DNA of 13,656 nt from Burkholderiales bacterium (GCA_014378085.1 JACMOJ010000180.1:1-13656), one strand, 5' to 3'; numbered from the stretch's first letter, positions 1 to 6,721 are shown. Made by a program: numbers and translations. Notes: a model not told the origin generated them from the letters alone.

Positions 1-104
1 GAGCCGACCGGTGCCGGCTTTACATAGTCAGGGCCAATCGTACAGCCGCCGACACCAACCGCTGCGGCAACGACGGCCAGCCCCAAAGGGCGAGGGAAAT
101 TCAT
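1..104 (-). CDS. Outer membrane efflux lipoprotein (NodT/OprM-like), N-terminal fragment
   Basis: Only the first 34 codons are inside the window; the gene continues beyond the left edge. The reading begins MNFPRPLGLAVV, then a short hydrophobic stretch ending in the lipobox-like GVGGC, followed by TIGPDYVKP. A lipidated Cys followed within a few residues by GPDY and Pro is the hallmark start of the RND/MFS outer-membrane factor family (NodT, OprM, CusC), trimeric channels that export compounds across the outer membrane. The ATG lies inside the stop codon of the upstream tetR gene (ATGA, 4-nt overlap), and AGGA about 8 nt upstream can serve as ribosome binding site. The pairing with TetR suggests a drug or solvent efflux operon whose periplasmic and inner-membrane subunits lie off the window. 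Family call is fairly safe; substrate is unknown. Confidence 0.75.
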   Translation of the reverse strand, partial: MNFPRPLGLAVVAAAVGVGGCTIGPDYVKPAPVG

Positions 105-913
105 TTTCGTTTCCTACCGGGTTTTGAGGGGAGCGACGTCTTCGAATGCGAGCCGCTGACCAGCCCTTTAGTGACGATATCGAAGGCGTAATGCACAATC
201 TTTCTGGCACGCGCAAGTGATTGTTCGCTGGACTCACCGACGTCCAACAGCATCGCGCCGACATAAGCGGCGTGCAGTAGTTCGATATCGGCGTCGGATA
301 TGTCAATGCCAATGCCTCTTAGAAGCGCGGCGAGTTTGGCGCGGTTCTCGTCTTCAAATGCGCCGAACCACGGTTTGATACGCGGGTCCTCATCCGAGGC
401 CGCTACCAGCGCTGCCATGAGTCGACCGAAGCCACGATCCGCTTCTTTAACCGAGAATAGATATTCGCGAACTTCTGCCAAGCTGAGTTGGTTCGCTTCT
501 GTCACCTCCGCCATCGCAGCCAACATCGTCTCACAGCCGAACACGGCAGTCTCGCGCAGCAAATCGTTGCGGGTAGGAAAGTAATACGTGAGGTGGCTCT
601 GGCGTATTCCGGCTCGCTTACACACATGCTGCTGCGTCAGTGCAGAAAAGCCATCTTCGTTCAACAAAAGGAATGCCGCGTGGAGAATGCGTTCGCGTGT
701 TTTGGTCGGAACCGGCACCGCCCGCACCGCGTCTTCAAAACTAGCTAGCGTGCCAAATGGCCGACGCAATAAGGCATTGTTCTTGGGAAAAGACGCACGC
801 CGCGCCGCTGCGGTCGGCGAGGTGGGTTTGACAGGTTTGACGGGTTTGGCCGGTTTGACCCCTTCGGCCAATTCGACAGAAACGGCTCGGGCTGGGAGCG
901 GCTTGAATTTCAT
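101..913 (-). CDS. TetR/AcrR-family transcriptional regulator with long N-terminal extension
   Basis: A 270-residue protein counted from the ATG at 913. The DNA-binding helix-turn-helix lies at about residues 72-120 (RERILHAAFLLLNEDGFSAL, then the recognition segment SHLTYYFPTRNDLL), typical of TetR family repressors. The rest is a helical ligand-binding domain. The first ~70 residues are an unusual basic, proline-rich extension containing KPAKPVKPVKP, coded by a 9-nt tandem repeat. No Shine-Dalgarno sequence precedes 913, but a promoter-like pair (TTGGTC, 18 nt, TATTAT) ends 7 nt before it, which would give a leaderless mRNA; a TTG at 979 in the same frame is an alternative start. The 3' end overlaps an outer-membrane efflux gene by 4 nt, so it probably represses an efflux operon including itself. 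Ligand unknown. Confidence 0.85.
   Translation of the reverse strand: MKFKPLPARAVSVELAEGVKPAKPVKPVKPTSPTAAARRASFPKNNALLRRPFGTLASFEDAVRAVPVPTKTRERILHAAFLLLNEDGFSALTQQHVCKRAGIRQSHLTYYFPTRNDLLRETAVFGCETMLAAMAEVTEANQLSLAEVREYLFSVKEADRGFGRLMAALVAASDEDPRIKPWFGAFEDENRAKLAALLRGIGIDISDADIELLHAAYVGAMLLDVGESSEQSLARARKIVHYAFDIVTKGLVSGSHSKTSLPSKPGRKRK
825..860. repeat. Four tandem copies of a 9-bp repeat within tetR
   Basis: Plus-strand units GGTTTGACA, GGTTTGACG, GGTTTGGCC and GGTTTGACC follow each other without gaps. On the coding (minus) strand they give the Lys-Pro-Val/Ala repeats in the N-terminal extension of the TetR protein. The repeat length is a multiple of three, so copy-number changes would keep the frame. 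Confidence 0.85.
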
Positions 914-950
914 CTTGGTAATAATACCAATAACTGGGTTTAATGACCAA
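914..950 (-). promoter_or_regulatory. Putative tetR promoter with palindromic operator
   Basis: On the minus strand a -35-like TTGGTC (945-950) is separated by 18 nt from a -10-like TATTAT (921-926). The -10 lies inside a perfect inverted repeat, TTGGTA-ATAA-TACCAA (915-930). A dyad over the -10 is where an autoregulating TetR protein would bind. Transcription would start at or next to the A of the ATG at 913. Inferred from sequence only. Confidence 0.5.
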
Positions 951-995
951 GGCCTTCGCCTGTTCAATGAGGCTAGCAAATACGCGGCTCTTTAA

Positions 996-1020
996 GCAAA
1001 AAGGCGCGGAAAACCGCGCC
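996..1020 (-). terminator. Rho-independent terminator of bamD
   Basis: On the minus strand GGCGCGG, loop TTTT, CCGCGCC is a perfect 7-bp GC stem, followed directly by TTTTTGC. It starts 22 nt after the bamD stop codon, and separates bamD from the tetR gene downstream on the same strand. Confidence 0.88.
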
Positions 1021-1042
1021 TATACCCAGATTTGTGTGGACG

Positions 1043-1846
1043 CTACCAGAGCTTCCACCAAGATTTGCCAGTGCGCGGCGCGTTGGACACCATCGCATTA
1101 TTGGGAAAGTTGGTTTGCAAGACGCGCCGGGACGCATCGGCTAAGTCTTTCATGCCGAGCTTTTCATAGGATTCGACACTAAGAGCCAGGGCTTCTTCGG
1201 CGAGCGGCGCTTGGGGGTAACGCGTAATGACAAACTGCGCGCGGTTCACGGCGGCTAGGTATCCGCCGCGGCTAAAGTAGTAACGTGCCACGGCGAGATC
1301 ATGTTTGGCCAGCGTATTTACTAAATAGACCATCCGACCACGCGTATCGTCGGCGTAGATACTATCCGGAAATCTAGTGATGAGTTCTTTGAATACATCA
1401 AACGAATCGCGCAGCGCCTTTGGATCGCGCTCGGCAGGGTCAAGATTCAAAACCTGTCCAAACAGTCCCAAATCCGGCTTGAAATAGGCGAGGCCCTTGA
1501 TGTACAAGGCGTAATCCAGATTAGGGTGGTTCGGATGTAGTTTCATGAACCGATCTGCCGCTGAAACTGCCGCACCGGTCTCGTTATCCTTGTAGTTCGC
1601 GTAGGCAATATCGAGCTGCGCTTGCTGCGTGTAGCGGCCAAACGGGTAACGCGCTTCAAGCGCCTCGTAGAGCTTGATTGCGCCTGCGAAATTCCCCGAA
1701 TCCAGTTCCTCTTTGGCATTCTTGTAGAACTGCTCGACCGTCCAGTTTTTCTGGTTATCCAGCTTGTTGCCAAACCAGCCGCAGCCTGTCATTACGAGCG
1801 GCACCAGCAGGCAGACGAGGAGGGAGCGCAAGAGAGTACGTGTCAT
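1043..1846 (-). CDS. bamD: Outer membrane assembly lipoprotein BamD
   Basis: A 267-residue lipoprotein, slightly longer than the ~245 residues of E. coli BamD (formerly YfiO/ComL). It has a hydrophobic signal peptide ending in VMTGC, with Cys22 as the predicted lipidation site, then tetratricopeptide-type helical repeats (for example the segments around KNAKEELDSGNFAGAIKLYE and LEARYPFGRYTQQAQLDIAY). BamD is the essential inner-leaflet partner of BamA in the beta-barrel assembly machine. The bamD/rluD divergent arrangement is conserved in many gammaproteobacteria and betaproteobacteria, which supports the assignment. The start ATG is 10 bp from the rluD start, so its promoter must lie inside the rluD coding region; a TATAAT is present there. 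A strong terminator follows the gene. Confidence 0.93.
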   Translation of the reverse strand: MTRTLLRSLLVCLLVPLVMTGCGWFGNKLDNQKNWTVEQFYKNAKEELDSGNFAGAIKLYEALEARYPFGRYTQQAQLDIAYANYKDNETGAAVSAADRFMKLHPNHPNLDYALYIKGLAYFKPDLGLFGQVLNLDPAERDPKALRDSFDVFKELITRFPDSIYADDTRGRMVYLVNTLAKHDLAVARYYFSRGGYLAAVNRAQFVITRYPQAPLAEEALALSVESYEKLGMKDLADASRRVLQTNFPNNAMVSNAPRTGKSWWKLW

Positions 1847-1849
1847 ACT
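1841..1849 (+). promoter_or_regulatory. Candidate extended -10 element for rluD
   Basis: TGTCATACT has the TGn extended -10 signature followed by CATACT. It ends 7 nt before the rluD ATG at 1857 and lies across the bamD start codon. If used, the rluD transcript would begin at or beside its ATG. No -35 hexamer or Shine-Dalgarno sequence was found, so this is tentative. Confidence 0.3.
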
Positions 1850-1856
1850 TTGGCCA

Positions 1857-2870
1857 ATGCATACGAACGATTTAGAAGACGGGGATTATATCCCAGCGCC
1901 TGTAGTTGACGTGGAGCCGGACGTAATTGTCAACAGCACGCGAACGCTAAAGACACCGTTGCAGTTGGCTGGCTTTCGCCTAGACCAAGCGCTGGCGGTG
2001 CTGTTCCCCACCTTTTCGCGAAGCCGCTTAAGTGCACTGGTGAAAAGTGGTGACGTGACGCTGGATGGGCAACCAGCCCAGCCAAAAACCAAACTCACTG
2101 GTGGCGAAACCATTTCGATTCACCTCAAGGCGCGCGCTGAAGATACCGCTTTCCTCGCCGAGCCGATCCCGTTAGACGTCATTTACGAAGACGTTGATGT
2201 GATTGTCATCAACAAGGCACCGGGGATTGTGGTGCACCCCGCCGTTGGCAATTGGTCGGGCACCATCCTCAACGGTATGCTCTACCGCTACCCGGAGACC
2301 GCACATGTGCCGCGGGCTGGTATCGTACATCGCCTAGATAAAGACACCAGTGGTTTGATGGTGATCGCGCACAACGAAGCGGCACAGCTTGCCTTGGTTA
2401 GGCAGCTACAAGCGCGTTCCGTTTCACGGCGTTATGTCGCACTGCTGCGCGGGGTGCTGGACGGCGATGGTACGGTTGATGCACCGATTGGACGCCACCC
2501 GCGCGACCGCATCAAAATGGCTGTCGTAAATAACGTCGATTTTGGTAAACCTGCTATCACGCATTACACCGTACTGGAGCAGTTTCGCTACCACACACTG
2601 GTTGAATGTCGCCTTGAAACCGGACGCACTCATCAAATTCGTGTCCACATGGCATCACTGGGATTTCCATTGGAAGGTGACACGGTTTACGGCAAAGGCA
2701 TAAAGGGACTTGCGCCAGCTTTGCATGAGGCTGCCGCGGCATTTGGCAGGCAGGCTCTTCACGCGCGCGCGCTAGCATTTGCCCACCCCACAACCCATAA
2801 ATTGGTCTCGTTTGAAGCGGCTATACCGGACGATATGGAAGCGTTGATCGAGGCGGTTGCGGAGGTATGA
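1857..2870 (+). CDS. rluD: 23S rRNA pseudouridine synthase RluD
   Basis: A 337-residue protein from the ATG at 1857. Residues ~38-95 form an S4 RNA-binding domain (FRLDQALAVLFPTFSRSRLS, SGDVTLDG). The pseudouridine synthase domain follows with INKAPGIVVHP, the catalytic-loop motif HRLDKDTSGLM (catalytic Asp161) and the late motif GRTHQIRVHM. RluD converts uridines 1911/1915/1917 (E. coli numbering) in helix 69 of 23S rRNA to pseudouridine. RluC-type paralogues share these motifs; the neighbourhood (divergent from bamD, followed by pgeF) favours RluD. An earlier in-frame TTG at 1764 would lie far inside bamD and is unlikely. The stop codon overlaps the start of pgeF (ATGA), so the two are probably translationally coupled. 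Confidence 0.92.
   Translation: MHTNDLEDGDYIPAPVVDVEPDVIVNSTRTLKTPLQLAGFRLDQALAVLFPTFSRSRLSALVKSGDVTLDGQPAQPKTKLTGGETISIHLKARAEDTAFLAEPIPLDVIYEDVDVIVINKAPGIVVHPAVGNWSGTILNGMLYRYPETAHVPRAGIVHRLDKDTSGLMVIAHNEAAQLALVRQLQARSVSRRYVALLRGVLDGDGTVDAPIGRHPRDRIKMAVVNNVDFGKPAITHYTVLEQFRYHTLVECRLETGRTHQIRVHMASLGFPLEGDTVYGKGIKGLAPALHEAAAAFGRQALHARALAFAHPTTHKLVSFEAAIPDDMEALIEAVAEV
1885..1890 (-). promoter_or_regulatory. Candidate -10 element for bamD inside the rluD reading frame
   Basis: The minus strand reads TATAAT here, a perfect -10 hexamer 38 nt upstream of the bamD ATG. No good -35 hexamer sits at 16-18 nt (CACGTC at 17 nt), so activity would depend on the -10 or an activator. Position fits a short leader of about 30 nt. 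Confidence 0.4.
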
Positions 2871-3652
2871 CGCTCAGCAAGCGCGACTGTCTGATTCCCG
2901 ACTGGCCGACGCCTCCCGGGGTACGCTGCTTGATTACGACCCGCGCCGGCGGCGTTAGCAAGGGCAACCTATCGAGCTTGAACCTGGGAAGGAGTGTCGG
3001 TGACGATCCTGCTGCTGTCGAAGAAAACCGGCGCCGTGTCACACAGCTTGTCGGCGCATCGCCACATTGGATGTGGCAGGTTCATGGAATTGAGGTTGCG
3101 CGGCTTGACGAAATTAGGACAGAGACGCCGATTACCGCAGATGCGGCGGTAAGCAGGCAACGTCAGACTGTTTGCGCAGTAATGATGGCTGACTGCTTAA
3201 CGGTGCTGCTCTGTAATCAAGAAGGGACAACAGTCGCCGCCGCGCATGCAGGTTGGCGGGGGCTGGTCAGCGGCGTGCTTGAAACGACGATCACAGCCAT
3301 GAACGCGCGGCCCGAAAACGTCTTGGCATTTATGGGTCCCGCGATCGGACCGGGCGCATTTGAGGTTGGCGCGGACGTGCGCGACCGATTCCTCGCGGCA
3401 GCGCTTAAAACCGAGATGGATCAAGTGTCTGCGGCGTTTATCGCAACGGCGCCGGTTCAGACCACCAAGTGGCGCGCCAATCTTTATGCGTTGGCAAGAA
3501 CGCGAATGCTGCGAGTTGGAATGTCATCCTCCAATATCTACGGAGGCGAGCTTTGCACTTACACGGACATAGATCGATTCTTTTCTTACCGGCGTAGTAG
3601 CCGCCTTGGCGAGACTTCAGGACGCATGGCGGCGATGATTTGGCTGGATTAG
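2867..3652 (+). CDS. pgeF: Multicopper-type laccase-domain protein PgeF (YfiH family)
   Basis: A 261-residue protein aligning by eye along its whole length with E. coli YfiH/PgeF. The predicted Zn/active-site ligands are present: His73 (WQVHG), Cys110 (MMADC) and His127 (AAAHAGWRG). Later motifs GPAIGPGAFEVG, CTYTD, FFSYRR and SGRMAAMIWL are also typical. The family was annotated as polyphenol oxidase/laccase and is reported to act in peptidoglycan editing and as a purine nucleoside-processing enzyme. The usual DCLPVL motif reads DCLTVL here. The start overlaps the rluD stop by 4 nt. A GGAGGT directly abuts the ATG, too close to act as a normal ribosome binding site, so reinitiation after rluD is likely. 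Confidence 0.9.
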   Translation: MTLSKRDCLIPDWPTPPGVRCLITTRAGGVSKGNLSSLNLGRSVGDDPAAVEENRRRVTQLVGASPHWMWQVHGIEVARLDEIRTETPITADAAVSRQRQTVCAVMMADCLTVLLCNQEGTTVAAAHAGWRGLVSGVLETTITAMNARPENVLAFMGPAIGPGAFEVGADVRDRFLAAALKTEMDQVSAAFIATAPVQTTKWRANLYALARTRMLRVGMSSSNIYGGELCTYTDIDRFFSYRRSSRLGETSGRMAAMIWLD

Positions 3653-3677
3653 CCAAGCGCAAGAGAAAGCGCATTGG
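3653..3677 (+). terminator. Weak stem-loop after pgeF
   Basis: CCAAGCGC, an 8-nt loop AAGAGAAA, then GCGC-A-TTGG forms an 8-bp stem with one bulged A, immediately downstream of the pgeF stop. No T-run follows, so it may only weaken readthrough or protect the 3' end. Confidence 0.3.
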
Positions 3678-3694
3678 GTCGCTGTGTTAAAATA

Positions 3695-3711
3695 TTGCAA
3701 TTGAGTTGCAA
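3695..3711. promoter_or_regulatory. Paired TTGCAA elements upstream of the ZIP transporter gene
   Basis: TTGCAA-TTGAG-TTGCAA: two copies of a self-palindromic hexamer with centres 11 bp apart, one helical turn, 86 bp before the transporter start. The geometry fits a dimeric regulator on one face of the DNA. It does not resemble the usual Zur or MntR boxes closely. Function unknown. Confidence 0.3.
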
Positions 3712-3796
3712 TAACTGGCGCAACAACCACGTCATTATTGGCGCGCCACCGCACCTCTACATTGAACCTAGGCTGACGTAGCGAACCGAACCACTC

Positions 3797-4627
3797 ATGA
3801 CACTGACCTATATTATTGCGGCAGCGCTGTTGGGCGGGCTGTTATCGGTCTCGATGGCAGCACTGCTCGCTTGGCGAGTGCAGCCAAAACTTATCCCCGT
3901 ATTTGTCAGCTTCGCGGTCGGCGCGCTGTTGGGCGTTGTGTTTTTAGATTTGATCCCGCATATCTTCGAGTCCTCAAAAAGTTACAGCGCTTCCGCCGGC
4001 TGGATCCTTGCGGGAATTTTGGGATTTTTCGTGATGGAGAAACTGGTGTTGTGGAGACATAGCCACGACCACGGCGCGTCGCTTGATCTCACCGTAGCAT
4101 CGGGCCCGCAAAAAATCTACGCAGCCGACCACGGCCATGCTCACGAGCATAGCAAACGTGAACACGGCGGACATGCTTCGGCTTGGATGGTAATTATTGG
4201 GGATGGATTTCACAACTTTACAGACGGCCTAGCCATCGCGGCAGCATTTGTTGCTGATGTGCGACTGGGAATTCTTACTTCCATCGCGATCATTGCGCAC
4301 GAGCTGCCGCAGGAATTGGGCAATTTCCTTGTGCTGGTGCACTCTGGCTTTAGCAAACGCAGGGCATTAGTGTGGAATTTACTATCGAGCCTAGCTACAT
4401 TAGTCGGGGCGGTTCTCGCGTACTTCCTGCTTCAAGCCATGGAAAGTTACGCGAACATTTTTTTATGTCTCGCCGCTTCCAGCATGATCTACGTGGCAAT
4501 TGCCGACTTGATTCCGGGGCTTCACCGCAGAACATCGTTACGCGATTCATTCGCGCAATTTTCCCTGATCGGCCTGGGCATTCTGTCCATTTGGAGCGTT
4601 CACCTGGTCGTCGGTCATAGCCACTAA
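3797..4627 (+). CDS. ZIP-family divalent metal transporter
   Basis: A 276-residue, mostly hydrophobic inner-membrane protein with about eight predicted transmembrane helices. The ZIP metal-binding signatures are present: HNFTDG (residues 139-144) in the fourth helix region and HELPQE (168-173) in the fifth. Between the third and fourth helices is a His-rich loop (HSHDHG at 88-93, DHGHAHEH at 111-118, HGGH at 123-126), as in ZIP importers of zinc, iron or manganese. It ends with GHSH. No clear Shine-Dalgarno sequence precedes the ATG. It sits between pgeF and phaC, which are adjacent in some related betaproteobacteria, so this and the next small gene look like an insertion. Substrate cannot be told from the sequence. 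The last 81 nt overlap the opposite-strand gene at 4547-4810. Confidence 0.88.
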   Translation: MTLTYIIAAALLGGLLSVSMAALLAWRVQPKLIPVFVSFAVGALLGVVFLDLIPHIFESSKSYSASAGWILAGILGFFVMEKLVLWRHSHDHGASLDLTVASGPQKIYAADHGHAHEHSKREHGGHASAWMVIIGDGFHNFTDGLAIAAAFVADVRLGILTSIAIIAHELPQELGNFLVLVHSGFSKRRALVWNLLSSLATLVGAVLAYFLLQAMESYANIFLCLAASSMIYVAIADLIPGLHRRTSLRDSFAQFSLIGLGILSIWSVHLVVGHSH

Positions 4628-4810
4628 CGGTTGATCAGGCTGCGCTTGGGCTCGGCGCTTTCTTCTTCCAACCCCGCCGAATAGCCACAGTAGGAGGGCG
4701 CAGGGCGCAATTCCAAAAAACAAAAAGCTCATCACTCCAGACGTGATACTCCGCTCGGTGACGGACATCATCAACACAACCCATAGCCAACCGATTACAA
4801 CAATATGCAT
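4547..4810 (-). CDS. Small two-helix inner membrane protein, conserved hypothetical
   Basis: An 87-residue protein beginning MHIVVIGWLWVVLMMSVTE. Two hydrophobic segments (about residues 2-16 and 27-45, the latter GVMSFLFFGIAPCALLLWLF) are followed by a basic stop-transfer GRRKRR and a polar, Gln/Asn-rich tail. This arrangement (an N-terminal GWLyVVLMM segment, a second helix with FxxxGxxPxxLLLWL, then a basic patch) resembles a small membrane protein family I recall from betaproteobacteria, but I cannot name a function. The frame is open up to 4975, but the upstream part has no such character and would overlap phaC, so the ATG at 4810 is preferred; no Shine-Dalgarno sequence is evident. Its C-terminal coding region overlaps the 3' end of the ZIP gene by 81 nt, and its start is 78 bp from the divergent phaC. 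Confidence 0.65.
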   Translation of the reverse strand: MHIVVIGWLWVVLMMSVTERSITSGVMSFLFFGIAPCALLLWLFGGVGRRKRRAQAQPDQPLVAMTDDQVNAPNGQNAQADQGKLRE

Positions 4811-4845
4811 GTCAATGCCGTTGTCAGGTTCAAGAAGCCACAAAA

Positions 4846-4858
4846 TGTCAGAATGACA
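4846..4858. promoter_or_regulatory. Short inverted repeat upstream of phaC
   Basis: TGTCA-GAA-TGACA is a perfect 5-bp dyad with a 3-nt centre, 30 bp before the phaC start, in the 78-bp gap shared with the divergent small membrane-protein gene. It could be an operator. It does not match the TGC-rich elements seen near phaP. Confidence 0.25.
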
Positions 4859-4888
4859 GTTGTTATCTCGCTGATTGAAGACTAACTC

Positions 4889-6646
4889 ATGTCCGATACC
4901 CACAATCATACGCAAACCGCAGATTTTCAAAAGTTTATCGCTGATATTCAACAGGCTGGCCAGCAGTGGGTCCACTCGCTGGGTGGTGCGCCGCTGCCGA
5001 CCAACAGTGCCGAGTTACAAGCCGCGTGGCTGAAAGCGATTGGTGCATTTGCGCCATCTGCCGGTGGTACTGGCGGGATAACAGAAATGCAGGCGCATTG
5101 GAACGCAGAACAACAAAAGCTCATGGCGCAGTTTGCGTATGGCTCCGGGGTCAGCGCGCAGGACAAACGGTTTCAAGGCACGGATTGGCAATCCGCCGCA
5201 CAGTATCGATTGTTGGCCGACGCGTATCTTGCAACTTCCCAGTCGTTACTGCAGAGCCTTGACAGTGTGAATCTGCAACCCGCAGAAAAGAAACGGGCGA
5301 GGTTTTTTCTCAAACAGTATTTGGACGCGATTGCCCCGTCTAATTTCCTCGCCACAAATCCGGAAGCCATTCGACTGGCCGTCGAGACAAAAGGCGAGTC
5401 GCTGCGGATTGGTGCTGAAAACTTTACCGGCGACATCGCGAAGGGACATGTTTCAATCACGGACGAAACCGCATTCGACGTTGGAAAAGACATTGCCGTT
5501 TCACCTGGTAAAGTTATTTTTGAGAATGATTTGTTTCAGCTCATCCAGTATCAACCAAGCACAGATCAGGTTTATGTCAGACCGATGCTTTTTGTACCGC
5601 CGTGTATCAACAAGTTCTATATCCTCGACATGACCCCGGAGAACTCTTTGATCCGGTATCTGGTCAGTGAAGGGCACACGGTATTTGTCATGTCATGGCG
5701 CAACGTCGACGCCTCCCTTGGGCACCTGACCTGGGACGATTACATTGCATCCGGCGTGGTCAAAGCCATCGACTTGGTGCGCGTAGTCACCAACGTTGAA
5801 AAAATAAATACCCTCGGATTCTGTGTCGGTGGGACGTTGCTGGCGTGTGCATTAGCGGTACTACGACGGATGAAACACGACGTTGTGGAAAGCGCCACAT
5901 TCTTGACTACATTTGTTGATTTCACCGATGTCGGTGATATAGATGCGTACATCGACGAAAATTTCGTTGCCACCCGCGAACGAGAAGTGGGGCATGGCGG
6001 CGTTGTGAAAGGCGCCGACTTAGCGTTCGCTTTTTCTTCCCTCAGGGCAAACGACTTAATCTGGAGCTATGTGGTCAGCAACTATTTGAAGGGCAGTAAA
6101 CCCCCTGCGTTTGATCTGCTCTACTGGAATGCTGACAGTACCAACCTGCCGGGCCCTTGGTACTGTTGGTATGTCCGTAACACGTATTTGGAGAATAATC
6201 TGGTTAAGCCCGATCGGTTGACGGTCTGTAATGTGCCGCTCGACATGTCGTACGTCGATATGCCTTCGTTTGTCTTCGCGGCGAAGGAGGATCACATCGT
6301 GCCGTGGCGCTCAGCCTACGCCAGCGCTGCCAGTTTTGGCGGCGATGTCGAATTCACGCTTGGCGCGTCAGGGCATATTGCGGGGGTCGTTAACCCTGCG
6401 TCGAAAAACAAGCGTAGTTTCTGGCAGCACAAGTCATCTTCGGCCGCACTTGAGACCACGGTGGAGGAATGGCTAGAAAAGGTTGAGGAAGTGCCAGGCA
6501 GCTGGTGGGTGAAGTGGGTTGACTGGTTGGCGCCATACGGCGGGCGTCTGATTTCTGCACGGAATGTACTTGGCAACAGCGAATTCAAGCCAATAGAGGA
6601 CGCGCCAGGACGATACGTTCGCGCCAAAACTGACGACGGGTGCTGA
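4889..6646 (+). CDS. phaC: Class I poly(3-hydroxyalkanoate) synthase PhaC
   Basis: A 585-residue cytoplasmic, granule-associated enzyme that polymerises (R)-3-hydroxyacyl-CoA into PHA with release of CoA. Length fits class I synthases (589 in Cupriavidus necator). The N-terminal ~190 residues are the variable PhaC_N region. The alpha/beta-hydrolase catalytic domain follows, with the modified lipase box GFCVGG holding catalytic Cys312, general Asp468 in AAKEDHIVPW and His496 in ASGHIAGVVNP, at spacings nearly equal to C. necator Cys319/Asp480/His508. The conserved WNxD segment (YWNADSTNLPGPWY) is also present. No phaA or phaE accompanies it, which confirms class I rather than class III. The start ATG is preceded only by a weak GAAG. 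phaB follows after 149 bp. Confidence 0.96.
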   Translation: MSDTHNHTQTADFQKFIADIQQAGQQWVHSLGGAPLPTNSAELQAAWLKAIGAFAPSAGGTGGITEMQAHWNAEQQKLMAQFAYGSGVSAQDKRFQGTDWQSAAQYRLLADAYLATSQSLLQSLDSVNLQPAEKKRARFFLKQYLDAIAPSNFLATNPEAIRLAVETKGESLRIGAENFTGDIAKGHVSITDETAFDVGKDIAVSPGKVIFENDLFQLIQYQPSTDQVYVRPMLFVPPCINKFYILDMTPENSLIRYLVSEGHTVFVMSWRNVDASLGHLTWDDYIASGVVKAIDLVRVVTNVEKINTLGFCVGGTLLACALAVLRRMKHDVVESATFLTTFVDFTDVGDIDAYIDENFVATREREVGHGGVVKGADLAFAFSSLRANDLIWSYVVSNYLKGSKPPAFDLLYWNADSTNLPGPWYCWYVRNTYLENNLVKPDRLTVCNVPLDMSYVDMPSFVFAAKEDHIVPWRSAYASAASFGGDVEFTLGASGHIAGVVNPASKNKRSFWQHKSSSAALETTVEEWLEKVEEVPGSWWVKWVDWLAPYGGRLISARNVLGNSEFKPIEDAPGRYVRAKTDDGC

Positions 6647-6705
6647 CCTGTCGCGTTGCTGCGGTGCGGTGCTACCGTCGCGCAAAAAAAAGTAAACTCC
6701 CTATG

Positions 6706-6721
6706 GTCCGATCGTCCGATC
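6706..6721. repeat. 8-bp tandem duplication upstream of phaB
   Basis: GTCCGATC occurs twice in direct succession in the 149-bp phaC-phaB gap. The gap also holds an A8 run. It has no recognisable terminator and no convincing promoter, so phaB may be read from the phaC transcript or from a weak promoter here. Confidence 0.5.

Noticed and set aside
28..312. 94-codon minus-strand frame over the efflux gene start
   Set aside because: It is out of frame with both the TetR gene and the lipoprotein start; the ATG at 104 gives a convincing signal peptide and GPDY motif.
4811..4975. N-terminal extension of the small membrane protein up to 4975
   Set aside because: It would overlap the start of phaC by 87 nt, and the extra 55 residues lack the helix pattern that begins at the ATG at 4810.
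6663..6690. Hairpin plus A8 run after phaC as a terminator
   Set aside because: The stem (CGGT/ACCG) is only 4 bp and the homopolymer is A, not T, on the phaC strand, and no gene converges from the other strand.
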